A stretch of 62,856 bases of DNA, taken from Pseudonocardia lacus. Its GTDB lineage: Bacteria > Actinomycetota > Actinomycetes > Mycobacteriales > Pseudonocardiaceae. The translations under genes were made by a program, and so were the position numbers. Position 1 is the first letter of the stretch; the number at the start of each line of letters is the position of its first letter. A model generated the notes under the pieces. The model worked only from the letters and a program-made list of their open reading frames with translations. It searched no databases and was not told the origin of the DNA. Positions 26,983 through 35,697 of the stretch are shown here, in pieces. The DNA is taken from NCBI RefSeq assembly GCF_018531445.1, contig NZ_JAHDTH010000021.1:1-62856 (forward strand). The letters run 5' to 3'.

Positions 26983-27999
26983 TCAGCTCCGTCCCGTGGC
27001 CGGGGCGGCGGCGCGGAGCTCGGCCAGCACCTCGGTCTCGAACAGCCGCAGGCTCTCCCAGCCCAGCTCCGGCGGGATCCCGCCCTCGAGCGGGTTGAGC
27101 CGGAACCTCCCGCCCGGCCCGATCGCGCGCAGCAGCGCGCGGCACTCCTCGGGCGTGACGACCTTCGCCGCCCCGGACTCGAGCAACTGGTCCGGGTCGG
27201 TCACCGCCTTGAACGGGGTGAGCTCCTTGGCGGTCGCGTACGCGGCGTACTCGTTCACGTTGTGCAGGACGTGCTTTCCGATGGCCGCCCAGGCCGCGTC
27301 GGGGTCGCGCGCGATGTGCACGAACGCCGGGTGCGACACCGCGGCCGGTGCGGCCGGGACCGGGGGCTGCTTGCCCAACGACCGCAGCTCCGCGAGGTAC
27401 ACGTCCTGGAACAGGTTCCCGAGGGGTTCGAACCCCAGGCCGAGGCGCGCGGCCCGGCGGGCGGCACCGGCCGACGTCCCGGCGAGGGAGAGCGGCGGGC
27501 CGCCCGGCTGGAACGGCCGCGGGAGGACGCGGGTGCGCACCCCGCGGAAGTCGAACGGCTCCCCCGTCCACGCCGCCCGCAGCGTCTGCACGCACTCGAC
27601 CATCATCGACGGTCGCTTGCGCCAGTCGACGCCGAAGGTCTGGAACTCGATCTTGCGGTACCCGGCGCCGAGGGCCACGTCGAGCCGGCCCCGCGCCAGC
27701 AGGTCCAGCACCGCCAGGTCCTCGGCCAGGTGGACCGGGTGCATCAGGGTCGCCAGCACCACCGACAGCCGCAGGCGCACCCGCTCGGTCCGGGTGGCGA
27801 TGCCCGCGGCCATGACGATCGGTGAGGGCAGGTAGCCGTCGTCGGTGACGTGGTGCTCGCTGAGGAACACCTCGTCGAACCCGGTGCGGTCGGCCCACGC
27901 CGCCATCTCCACGGCGGCGTCGTAGAGCTCGGGCGCCGGCGGCCCCCAGCTCGGAGCGCGCAGGTTGAAGGCGATCGTCAGCCTGGGGATGCCGGTCAC
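26983..27999 (-). CDS. LLM-class flavin-dependent oxidoreductase (luciferase-like)
   Basis: 338 residues. FDEVFLSEHHVTDDGYLPSP, the core LLARGRLDVALGAGYRKIEF and LGLGFEPLGN are characteristic of luciferase-like TIM-barrel proteins that use FMN or F420. The AWADRTG type of N-terminus is common in both. The GTG start overlaps the preceding CoA-transferase stop (GTGA). In this cluster it could monooxygenate or oxidise an acyl-CoA or its precursor. Cofactor not determined. Confidence 0.9.
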   Translation of the reverse strand: MTGIPRLTIAFNLRAPSWGPPAPELYDAAVEMAAWADRTGFDEVFLSEHHVTDDGYLPSPIVMAAGIATRTERVRLRLSVVLATLMHPVHLAEDLAVLDLLARGRLDVALGAGYRKIEFQTFGVDWRKRPSMMVECVQTLRAAWTGEPFDFRGVRTRVLPRPFQPGGPPLSLAGTSAGAARRAARLGLGFEPLGNLFQDVYLAELRSLGKQPPVPAAPAAVSHPAFVHIARDPDAAWAAIGKHVLHNVNEYAAYATAKELTPFKAVTDPDQLLESGAAKVVTPEECRALLRAIGPGGRFRLNPLEGGIPPELGWESLRLFETEVLAELRAAAPATGRS

Positions 28000-29291
28000 T
28001 GGTACTCCGATCCGATGTGGCCGTCGCGGGCCAGGGCGGCGTACTCGTCGTCGTCGACCCCGAGCAGCTCGCGGTAGACGTACTCGTTGTCCTGCCCGAC
28101 CACGGGGGCCGCGCGGACGATCTGCGCCGGGGTCGCGGTGAGCCGGAAGTTCGCCCCGGGATGGAAGTGCATCCCGGCGCGGCGGTGCTCGAGGAAGTGG
28201 AAGAACCCGCGCTCGTGCAGCTGGGGGTCGGCGCTGGCGTCCGCCTCGTCCATCACCGGACCCGCCGGCACGCCGGCCCCCTGCAGTGCGTGGAACGCGT
28301 CGTGCTTGGTCACGGTGGCGGTCCAGGCGCTGATCACCCGGTCGATGTCGTCGTGGCGGCGGTGGCGTTCGGCGGCGTCCGCCAGCGCGGGGTCGCGCAG
28401 CTCGACGGGGTCGCCGAGGGTGGCGCGCAGCGCGTCCCACTCCGCCGCGGAGCGCACCGACAGCGCCAGCCAGGAGTCCGGCTCGAGGCACGGGTAGACG
28501 CCCTGCGGGGCGTAGGCCGGCGAGCGGTTGCCCTCGCGGGCGGGCACCCGGTCGTTCATGACGGCGTCCATCACCAGGTCCCCGATGTGCACGATCATGT
28601 TCTCCACCTGGGCCACCTCGATGACCGCCCCGCGGCCGGTCCGGCGACGCTCCAGCAGCGCCATCAGGAACGCCGACGCCCCGGCCGGCCCGCTGGAGCC
28701 GTCCATGAAGATCGAGCCGACGGTCTGCCCGTCCGGGTAGCCCTGCACCTCCAGGAACCCGGCCAGCTCCTCGAAGTGCCAGCCGAACCCGGTGGCGTTG
28801 GCGTCCGGGCCGGTCGAGCCCAGCGGGGGCATCCGGACGATGATCAGCCGGGGGTTGCGCTCGAGCAGCAGGTCCGGTCCGAGGCCGAGCTTCTCCAGCA
28901 GGCCGGCGGCGTTGTTCTCCACGAAGCCGTCGGCCTTCTCGATCAGCCGCAGGAACAGCTCCTTGCCGGCCGGGCGGGTGATGTCCATCGTCGCGTTGCG
29001 CTTGTTGCGCGAATGCGAGTTGAACCAGCTCAGCCGGTTCCACGGGTCCTCACCCGGATCGTTGTCCGGGTAGTCCCGGGCGGCCGAGACCGCGCCTGCG
29101 GCGGTGCCGCGCGGCGGGTTGCGGGGCCCGCGGCTGGGCGCCGGGTAGTGCTGCAACGACTCGATCTTGATGACCTCGGCGCCCATGTCCGCGAGGAGCA
29201 TGGTGGAGAAGGCGCCGGCCAGTGCGGCGGTCATGTCCAGGACCACCATGCCGCGCAGCGGACCGAAGTCCCCGATGCCGTCCGATGTCAC
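27996..29291 (-). CDS. CaiB/BaiF-type (class III) CoA-transferase, second of a pair
   Basis: 431 residues. GMVVLDMTAALAGAFSTMLLADMGAEVIKIES opens the fold. The catalytic Asp lies in the QVENMIVHIGDLVMDAVMND region. It moves CoA between acyl groups. The GTG start overlaps the stop of the upstream paralogue by 4 bp, so the two may work together or on successive substrates. The pair is only distantly alike, which argues against a recent duplication. Confidence 0.9.
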   Translation of the reverse strand: MTSDGIGDFGPLRGMVVLDMTAALAGAFSTMLLADMGAEVIKIESLQHYPAPSRGPRNPPRGTAAGAVSAARDYPDNDPGEDPWNRLSWFNSHSRNKRNATMDITRPAGKELFLRLIEKADGFVENNAAGLLEKLGLGPDLLLERNPRLIIVRMPPLGSTGPDANATGFGWHFEELAGFLEVQGYPDGQTVGSIFMDGSSGPAGASAFLMALLERRRTGRGAVIEVAQVENMIVHIGDLVMDAVMNDRVPAREGNRSPAYAPQGVYPCLEPDSWLALSVRSAAEWDALRATLGDPVELRDPALADAAERHRRHDDIDRVISAWTATVTKHDAFHALQGAGVPAGPVMDEADASADPQLHERGFFHFLEHRRAGMHFHPGANFRLTATPAQIVRAAPVVGQDNEYVYRELLGVDDDEYAALARDGHIGSEYQ

Positions 29292-30541
29292 AGGACCACC
29301 CCTTCCGCACGCAGCCCGGCGATGGCCGCGTCGTCGAACCCGGTCTCCCGCAGGACTTCGTCGGTGTGCTGGCCCAGCCGCGGCGCGGGCGCCCGCAGCG
29401 CCCAGCCCCCGCCGTCGACCTTCCATGGGGCGCCGGTGTGCGGGACCGGACCCATCGGCGATTCCCCCTCCACCCAGAAGCCGCGGGCGACGAGGTGCTC
29501 GTCGGTCAGCAGCGTCTTCGGGTCGTTCACCACGACCACCGGCCACCCCGCGCTCTGCGCCTCGCGCATCGCCGCCCGGGCGTCGCGCGAGGCGGCCCAG
29601 CTCGCGATCGCCGCGTTGACCAGCTCCGGCTGCGCGACGATCAGCTCCTCGCCGCGCTCGGCGAAGCGGGCCGAGAGCTCCTCGTCGCCGAGCACCGACA
29701 CCATCCGGGGCAGGTGCGTGGGCCACACCGCGCCGGTGGTGATCATCCGGCCGTCCCGGGTCGGGAACCGGCCGCCGACGGCGATGCGCCCCGCGCCGAC
29801 CTTGTGCGCGCGCTGGGTGACGTAGCCGGAGTACTGGTAGGACAGCAGGTAGTAGCGGCGCCGGTCCAGGCTCCCGTTCTGCGTCTCGTAGGTCGCCACG
29901 TCCACGTGCTGGCCCCGGCCGGTCGACTGCGCGTGGAACAGCGCGCCGAGCGTCGCGGTGAGCGCGGTCGCGCCGCTCTGCATCTGCACGGCGTTGCCGG
30001 CCAGCTTCACCGGCTCGCGGTCCGGGCTGCCGCTGGAGTTCATCGGCCCGCCCATGGCGAACGCCACGATCTCGGTCATCCGGTAGTCCCGGTAGGGCCC
30101 GTCCTGGCCGAAGGGCGTCACCGAGGTGACGACCAGGTCCTCGCGCCCGGCGAGCAGGGCCGCCGGCTCCAGGCCGGTGCCGGCCACGTCGGCCGGGCGC
30201 GCGGACTCGACGACGACGTCGGCCGCGGCCACGAGCCGGCGCACCACGTCCACCCCGGCCGGCGCCCGCGAATCGACGACGATTCCCCGCTTGTTCGTGT
30301 TCAGGTGCAGGAACAATCCGCTGCACTCCGGATCCGGTTCGTCACCCGGGAACGGCCCCGCCCGACGGGATTCGTCGCCGGCCGGCGACTCCACCTTGAC
30401 CGCGGTCGCGCCGTAGTCGGCCAGCAATCGGGCGCAGAACGGGCCGGCGACACCCTGGCTGAGGTCGACGACGCGCACACCTTCCAGCGGCAGCCGGGCC
30501 GCGGTCGCTCCGGCTCCACCCGTCACCTGTTCCGTTTTCAT
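29288..30541 (-). CDS. CaiB/BaiF-type (class III) CoA-transferase, first of a pair
   Basis: 417 residues. LEGVRVVDLSQGVAGPFCARLLADYGATAVKVESPAGDESR is the N-terminal hallmark, and VDVATYETQNG is around the catalytic acid. It is the first gene of the minus-strand operon, 146 bp from the divergent tandem-GntR regulator, which likely controls it. It probably activates or swaps the CoA of a dicarboxylic or branched acid. Confidence 0.9.
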   Translation of the reverse strand: MKTEQVTGGAGATAARLPLEGVRVVDLSQGVAGPFCARLLADYGATAVKVESPAGDESRRAGPFPGDEPDPECSGLFLHLNTNKRGIVVDSRAPAGVDVVRRLVAAADVVVESARPADVAGTGLEPAALLAGREDLVVTSVTPFGQDGPYRDYRMTEIVAFAMGGPMNSSGSPDREPVKLAGNAVQMQSGATALTATLGALFHAQSTGRGQHVDVATYETQNGSLDRRRYYLLSYQYSGYVTQRAHKVGAGRIAVGGRFPTRDGRMITTGAVWPTHLPRMVSVLGDEELSARFAERGEELIVAQPELVNAAIASWAASRDARAAMREAQSAGWPVVVVNDPKTLLTDEHLVARGFWVEGESPMGPVPHTGAPWKVDGGGWALRAPAPRLGQHTDEVLRETGFDDAAIAGLRAEGVVL

Positions 30542-30687
30542 CGTATCCCGTCGTGAAACCAGCCGTGACCTGACCAGGACTTTGCTGGGCGGTATCCGCC
30601 CCGTTCGCAATTTCGGGTGGAGGCTCCCGCATTCGGCGGTCTTCGGTATGCTCCGACCACCACAACCGCCCGCCGGAAGAGGTCCCT

Positions 30688-32190
30688 GTGCGCTCGAACC
30701 GCGTTTCCCCGGGGGCGCCCAGCCCGCAGGAGCGGCGGAGCCCGACGGGCACGACGGCGACCCGGCGGGTCGGCCCCCGCCTCGTGGACCGCGTCGCGTC
30801 CAAGATCCGACTCGACATCATGGCCAGCGGCTGGCCGGTCGGGGAGATCATCGGCACCGAGCCCGAACTGGTCGAGCGCTACGGCGTCAGCCGGGCCGTG
30901 GTCCGGGAGGCGATCCGGCTCGTGGAGTACCTCGGGGTGGCCCGGATGAAGCAGGGCGCCGGCGGTGGCCTGCTGGTGACCGCCCCCGACGAGACCGCGG
31001 TCAGCACCGCGGCGATGGTCTACTTCGCCTACGCCGGCGTGGGCCCGGACGAGGTGCTCGAGGCCCGCGGCATCGTCGAGCAGCGGGCGGCCGAGCTCGC
31101 GGCCCGCGTCGCCACCCCGGAGCAGCGCGCCGGGCTGGCCGCCCTGCTCGCCGCCAACACCGCGACCGGCCGGGCAACCGCTGACGCCCCGCCGTGGACC
31201 GAGGTGCACGGGCTCGTCGCCGGGCTGTCCGCCAACCCCGCGCTGGAGCTGCTCACCCGCATCCTGGTGCGGGTCACCGACTGGTACTCCGCGTCCGGGC
31301 GCCGCAGCGACGCCCAGCAGCGGCGCGAGCGGCGGGCGGCGGCCGCCGCGCACCGCCGGATCGTCGGGGCGGTCTGCGCCGGCGACGAGGTCGCGGCCGG
31401 TCGCGCCGCGCGCGAGCACGTCCACCAGATCGGCGCCTACCTCACCAGCCGTCGCGGGCGGCGCCCGATGACCTTCGAGGACATGTCCAGCGGCAAGTCG
31501 GTCGCGAAGCTCGCCAGCGTGATCGCCGCGGAGATCCTGACCGACGTCGTCACCCAGGACTGGCCGGTCGACCAGCACATCGGCTCCGAGGTGGTGCTCG
31601 CCGAGCAGTACGACGTGAGCCGGTCGGTGGTCCGCGAGGCGGTCCGGCTGCTGGAGTTCCACCAGGTCGTGCGCACCCGCCGCGGGCCCGGTGGGGGGCT
31701 GTTCGTGGCCAGGCCGACCGCGGACGCCGTCGCGGACTCGCTGGCGATCCACCTCGACTTCGAGGGCGTGGACACCACGCAGCTGTTCGAGGTGCGCTCG
31801 GCGATGGAGCTCGCCACCGTCGAGCGCCTCGCCGCCGCCGCGGACGCGGCGACGATCGCGCAGCTGCGCGACGCCCTGGCCGCGCACCGGCTGGTCGAGG
31901 GCAGGGCCGGCCGGCAGATCCACGGCTGGCACGGGCAGCTGGCCGAGGCCGCCGGAAACCGGGCCGTGTGGCTGTTCCTGCTCGCACTCATGCGGCTCAC
32001 CGAGACCCGCGGCGTGCAGCCGGACGCCGCGATGCGCGAGTGGGTCGACCGGGAGCACGTGGAGATCATCGACGCGATCGGGGCCGGGGACGGCGCACGC
32101 GCACGGGTGTTGATGCGCGACCACCTGGAAGGGATCCGCCCGGTAGTCCGGCCCCGCAACACCGCCGCCGGGGTGGCGACCGGCCCCTGA
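30688..32190 (+). CDS. Tandem double GntR-FCD transcriptional regulator
   Basis: 500 residues, about twice the usual FadR-type length. The first module has the HTH VERYGVSRAVVREAIRLVEYLGVARMKQGAGGGLLV near residues 60-100 and an FCD domain to ~255. The second repeats it: VLAEQYDVSRSVVREAVRLLEFHQVVRTRRGPGGGLFV near 310-350, then another FCD domain (LFEVRSAMELATVERLA). The two HTHs are clearly homologous. The protein could act as an intramolecular dimer. It lies between two divergent acyl-CoA operons and is the obvious candidate regulator of both. It starts at GTG. Confidence 0.9.
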   Translation: MRSNRVSPGAPSPQERRSPTGTTATRRVGPRLVDRVASKIRLDIMASGWPVGEIIGTEPELVERYGVSRAVVREAIRLVEYLGVARMKQGAGGGLLVTAPDETAVSTAAMVYFAYAGVGPDEVLEARGIVEQRAAELAARVATPEQRAGLAALLAANTATGRATADAPPWTEVHGLVAGLSANPALELLTRILVRVTDWYSASGRRSDAQQRRERRAAAAAHRRIVGAVCAGDEVAAGRAAREHVHQIGAYLTSRRGRRPMTFEDMSSGKSVAKLASVIAAEILTDVVTQDWPVDQHIGSEVVLAEQYDVSRSVVREAVRLLEFHQVVRTRRGPGGGLFVARPTADAVADSLAIHLDFEGVDTTQLFEVRSAMELATVERLAAAADAATIAQLRDALAAHRLVEGRAGRQIHGWHGQLAEAAGNRAVWLFLLALMRLTETRGVQPDAAMREWVDREHVEIIDAIGAGDGARARVLMRDHLEGIRPVVRPRNTAAGVATGP

Positions 32191-32194
32191 GAGC

Positions 32195-32213
32195 CCAGTA
32201 ATCGTCATACTGG
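32195..32213. promoter_or_regulatory. Inverted repeat after the tandem regulator
   Basis: CCAGTA-ATCGTCA-TACTGG has perfect 6-bp arms and a 7-nt centre, five bases after the regulator stop and 100 bp before the next small gene. It is AT-rich for this genome and lacks a T-run, so an operator for the 32313 gene is likelier than a terminator. Confidence 0.4.
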
Positions 32214-32312
32214 TTTGCCACCCACACCGGGCACGAGCAGCGTAGATCACTTCCATGAAGCCCATCCAGGGTATCTAATGTCGGGGAGGATTCCAGGTCG
32301 AGGAGGACGTCG

Positions 32313-32621
32313 ATGATGGTGAAACCCGGCATGCGGCTGCGCAGCGCCACGTGCGACGGGCAGTTCGTGGTGGTCCGCCCGCCCGCCACCGCTGTCGAGT
32401 TGACCTGCGGCGGGGCCCCGGTCGTCGACCTCGCGGCCGGGGCAGGCGAGGCCGTGCCCCTCGCCGACCGCTTCGCCGGCGGCACCCAGGTCGGCAAGCG
32501 CTACGGCCACCCGGGGTCCGGGCTCGAACTGATGTGCACCAGGGCCGGGAAGGGGTCGCTCGCCGTCGGCGACGAGGTGCTCGAGCCGCTGGTCGCCAAG
32601 CCGCTGCCGTCCTCGGACTGA
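32313..32621 (+). CDS. Small conserved hypothetical protein
   Basis: 102 residues (ATG at 32313 or 32316, GGAGG-type sites upstream). VELTCGGAPVVDLA and the tail GLELMCTRAGKGSLAVGDEVLEPLVAKPLPSSD, ending in the KPLPSSD motif, resemble small actinobacterial proteins found near acyl-CoA or CoA-ligase genes. Three Cys are present but no clear metal motif. It may be an accessory protein of the catabolic cluster. Function unknown. Confidence 0.65.
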   Translation: MMVKPGMRLRSATCDGQFVVVRPPATAVELTCGGAPVVDLAAGAGEAVPLADRFAGGTQVGKRYGHPGSGLELMCTRAGKGSLAVGDEVLEPLVAKPLPSSD

Positions 32622-32661
32622 CGCCCGCGGGGTGGCCGGCGGTGCCGGCCACCCCGGGTCC

Positions 32662-33471
32662 TCATGTCCCGGTGAACTTCGGCTCCCGCTTCTCCACGAA
32701 CGCGAGCGAGCCCTCCCGCACGTCGTTGGACTTCAGCGTCAGCATGTCGTAGGCCATCGACGTCTCGAACGCGCCGGCCATCATCTGCTTGAGCATCACG
32801 TTCACCGACAGCTTCGCGAACGCGATCGCCATCGGGGCCCCGTTCGCCAGCCGGTCCGCCATCTCGTCCACGAAAGCGTCGAGTTCGCCGTCCGGCACGC
32901 AGTGGTTGATCAGCCCCATCTCGGCGGCCTTCGGGCCGTCGATGGGATCACCGAGCATGATGTACTCCTTCGCCCGGTGGAACCCGATCAGCAGCGGCCA
33001 CAGCGCGGCCCCGCCGTCGCCGGGCGCGATTCCGTTCTTCACGTGCGAATCGCAGAACCGGGCGTTCTCCGAGGCGATGACGATGTCGGCGCTGAGGCAG
33101 ATGTTCACGCCCAGCCCGTAGGCCGGGCCGCGGACCTTGGAGATGATCGGCGTCTCGCAGTCCAGCATGCGCCAGAACGTGTCGCGCGGGCCCTTCACCG
33201 ACAGCCGCCGGGTCGCGTTCTTCTCCGGACCGGAGGTCTGCGACAGGTTCTTCAGGTCGATCCCGGCACAGAACGCGTCGCCGTGCCCCGAGAGCACGAC
33301 CACGTGCACGTCGTCGTCCTCGTCGACCTCGGTCCACAACCGGTGCAGGTCGTTGAGCATCGTCGGGTTGAGCGCATTCTTGCGGCCGGGGTTGTGCAGT
33401 TCGGCGTGCAGGACGCGGCCCTGCTTGCGCAGCAGCAGGCCGGTGTAGTTGTCCGGGTCGATCGCGGTCAC
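32662..33471 (-). CDS. Enoyl-CoA hydratase/isomerase family (crotonase fold)
   Basis: 269 residues with a GTG start. The oxyanion-hole segment AFCAGIDLKNLSQ and VRGPAYGLGVNICLSADIVIASENARFCDSHVKNGIAPGDGG mark the fold. At the first catalytic-Glu position (PE in standard hydratases) the sequence has SH, so simple hydratase chemistry is doubtful. This DxHVK-type subgroup is common in actinobacteria with unassigned chemistry. It is the last gene of the minus-strand acyl-CoA operon and lies 41 bp after the SDR. Confidence 0.88.
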   Translation of the reverse strand: MTAIDPDNYTGLLLRKQGRVLHAELHNPGRKNALNPTMLNDLHRLWTEVDEDDDVHVVVLSGHGDAFCAGIDLKNLSQTSGPEKNATRRLSVKGPRDTFWRMLDCETPIISKVRGPAYGLGVNICLSADIVIASENARFCDSHVKNGIAPGDGGAALWPLLIGFHRAKEYIMLGDPIDGPKAAEMGLINHCVPDGELDAFVDEMADRLANGAPMAIAFAKLSVNVMLKQMMAGAFETSMAYDMLTLKSNDVREGSLAFVEKREPKFTGT

Positions 33472-33512
33472 GGGGGTCCTTCCGGATTGCGGTTCGTCGG
33501 TGGAGCGGCCGG

Positions 33513-34343
33513 TCAGGCGACGGGCCGGACCGGCGGGTGCCCGATGGGGTGGGTGGTCGCGCGCAGGGTCGAGTCGACGGCGTCGGCGACGTCGGCGACG
33601 GTCCAGCCCGGTCCCCTCGCCACGACGGGCTCGGCGTAGGCGGGTGGGCTCAGCAGGCTCAGGGCACGGCCGTCGAAGCGGACGACCTGGCCGTGCAGGG
33701 GTGCCGCGGCCTCGGAGAGCAGGTACGCGACCGCCGGTGCGACGTCCTCGGCCGGCGGCAGCGCGTCGGACCTGCCCATCCCGGAGCGGCCCAGCGGCGA
33801 GAAGCCGACCACCCGGATCCCGGAGCCGGCCAGGTCGATGGCCCAGCCGTAGGTCAGCGACGCGACCGCGCCCTTGGTGGCGCCGTAGAGGGCGAGCCCG
33901 GGCATGCCGAGGTGGCTGCCCGAGGTCACGTTGACGATCACCCCGCCGCGGCCGCGCATCGCGGCGATGGCCGCGACCCCGGTGTTCAGGACGCCGACCA
34001 CGTTGACGTCGACGAGGTGGCGGATGTCGTCCGCGCCGACCGTCCACGGATCGCCGGAGGTGATCACCCCGGCGTTGTTGACCAGGCCGTCGATCTGGCC
34101 GAACGCATCGACGCAGGCCTCGACGATGCCGGCCGCGGCGGCGGGGTCCACCACCGAGGCCTGCTCGGCCACCGCCTTCCCGCCCCGGTCGGCGATCTCC
34201 TGCACGACCGCCGCCGCCCGGTCCCCGTCGACATCGTTGACCAGGACCGAGGCGCCCTCGGCCGCCGCGGCGAGCGCGTAGGCCCGACCGAGGCCGTAGC
34301 CGCCACCGGTCACGACGACCGCGCGCGAATCGAGTACTCCCAT
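33513..34343 (-). CDS. SDR-family oxidoreductase (probable 3-hydroxyacyl-CoA dehydrogenase-like)
   Basis: 276 residues. TGGGYGLGRAYALAAAAEGASVLVND for NAD(P) binding, NNAGV, the catalytic Ser in NVTSGSH and YGATK. VLVNDVDGDRAA with Asp after strand 2 suggests NAD+. The relationship to multifunctional-enzyme-type hydroxyacyl-CoA dehydrogenases fits its place between acyl-CoA dehydrogenases and crotonases. The specific substrate is unknown. Confidence 0.88.
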   Translation of the reverse strand: MGVLDSRAVVVTGGGYGLGRAYALAAAAEGASVLVNDVDGDRAAAVVQEIADRGGKAVAEQASVVDPAAAAGIVEACVDAFGQIDGLVNNAGVITSGDPWTVGADDIRHLVDVNVVGVLNTGVAAIAAMRGRGGVIVNVTSGSHLGMPGLALYGATKGAVASLTYGWAIDLAGSGIRVVGFSPLGRSGMGRSDALPPAEDVAPAVAYLLSEAAAPLHGQVVRFDGRALSLLSPPAYAEPVVARGPGWTVADVADAVDSTLRATTHPIGHPPVRPVA

Positions 34344-34400
34344 GGCAGATCCGTCTCCGCGCCACGACCCGCGGCGCTGCTGGTGGGTGGGGCGGATGGG

Positions 34401-35687
34401 TCAGGAGCCCGCGGTGCGCCGGCTCAGCAGCTCCCGGAAGGGCACGGTCCGGTCGTCGGAGGCCTCGCGCGGCATGCCGAGCAGCCGCTCGCTGACGATG
34501 TTGCGCTGCATCTCGTTGGTGCCCCCGGCGATGGAGATCGTGCGCGCGGTCAGCCACTTCACCGAGTGCCGGTCGACGTCGTCGTGCGCCCCGTCGTCCG
34601 CCCCGTCGTCCCAGACGACGGCGCCGGTGCCCCCGACGGCGAGCCCGATCTCGCCGCGGCGCGGGGCGTCGATCCCCATGCCGAGCTTGAGCAGCGAGCC
34701 CCAGTCGCCCCGGAAGGCGCCGGTCCGGATGCCGGTCATGACGCGGTCGCCCACCTGCCGCGCGACGACGGCCGCGACGTGCGCCTCGGCCAGCAGCTGG
34801 CGGGCCACCGGGTCGCCGGTGGTCCCGGCGGCGCGGGCGAGGTCGATCAGGTCGTCGATCCCGGTGCCGGTGGCCGCGCCGGCGTCCGCCTCTGCTCGGT
34901 AGCCCCGGCCGTGGCCGACCCCGGCCGTGGCGTTGCGCTCGTGGTAGAGCAGCGCGCGGGCGACGACCCAGCCGTTGTTCAGCTCGCCGATCAGGTTCCC
35001 GGCGGGCAGCTCGACGTCGTCGAGGAACTCCTGGAAGAAGTGCGGTGTCCCGCCGTCCGAGGCCACGATCGGCTCGATCCGCACGCCGTCGTGGGCGAGC
35101 GGGACCGCGAACATCGACAGCCCGGCGTGCTTGGGCACATCGGGATCGGTGCGGGCCAGGCACATCCCGTAGTCCGCGTGGTTCGCCCCGGTCGTCCAGA
35201 TCTTGGCCCCGTTGACCACCCACTGTTCGCCGGACCGGACGGCGCGGGTCAGCACGCCGGCCATGTCCGAGCCGCCCGACGGTTCACTGAGCAGCTGCAG
35301 CCAGATCTCGTCGCCGCGCAGGATCCGCGGCAGGTGGGTGCTCTTGAGCTCCTCCGAGCCGTGGTCGAGCAGGGTCGGGGCGAGCATCGCGACCGAGACG
35401 GCCAGCGGTGTCGGCATCCGGTAGCCGGCGGCCTCCTGCCCGAAGACGGTCTGGTGCTCCAGGGTCAGCCCGGCGCCGCCGTACCGCGCCGGGAAGGCGA
35501 TCCCGGCGAAGCCGCCGTCGAACAGGACCGCCTGCAGCTGCTTGGCCTCGGCCATCGAGACCGGGCCCGACCGCTCGTCCTTGCGGGGCAGGGACGCGGC
35601 GAGGAAGGCCCGGACCCGGAGCCGGAACGCCTCGACGTCCTCGGTGCCGGCGCTACTGGCAGTGCCCGCGGTGGTGGTGCTCGTCAT
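34401..35687 (-). CDS. Acyl-CoA dehydrogenase family protein (subunit A)
   Basis: 428 residues. FPARYGGAGLTLEHQTVFGQEAAGYRMP, LLSEPSGGSDMAGVLTRAVRSGEQWVVNGAKIWTTGANHA for FAD and substrate contacts, and the C-terminal GGTNEMQRNIVSERLLGMPRE are standard. It oxidises an acyl-CoA to enoyl-CoA with electrons to ETF. Directly upstream (10-bp gap) is a second, more diverged family member. Paired genes of this kind in actinobacterial steroid pathways make alpha2beta2 heterotetramers, so the pair may form one enzyme. GAGGAGAT precedes the ATG. Confidence 0.93.
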   Translation of the reverse strand: MTSTTTAGTASSAGTEDVEAFRLRVRAFLAASLPRKDERSGPVSMAEAKQLQAVLFDGGFAGIAFPARYGGAGLTLEHQTVFGQEAAGYRMPTPLAVSVAMLAPTLLDHGSEELKSTHLPRILRGDEIWLQLLSEPSGGSDMAGVLTRAVRSGEQWVVNGAKIWTTGANHADYGMCLARTDPDVPKHAGLSMFAVPLAHDGVRIEPIVASDGGTPHFFQEFLDDVELPAGNLIGELNNGWVVARALLYHERNATAGVGHGRGYRAEADAGAATGTGIDDLIDLARAAGTTGDPVARQLLAEAHVAAVVARQVGDRVMTGIRTGAFRGDWGSLLKLGMGIDAPRRGEIGLAVGGTGAVVWDDGADDGAHDDVDRHSVKWLTARTISIAGGTNEMQRNIVSERLLGMPREASDDRTVPFRELLSRRTAGS

Positions 35688-35697
35688 GGGGATCTCC

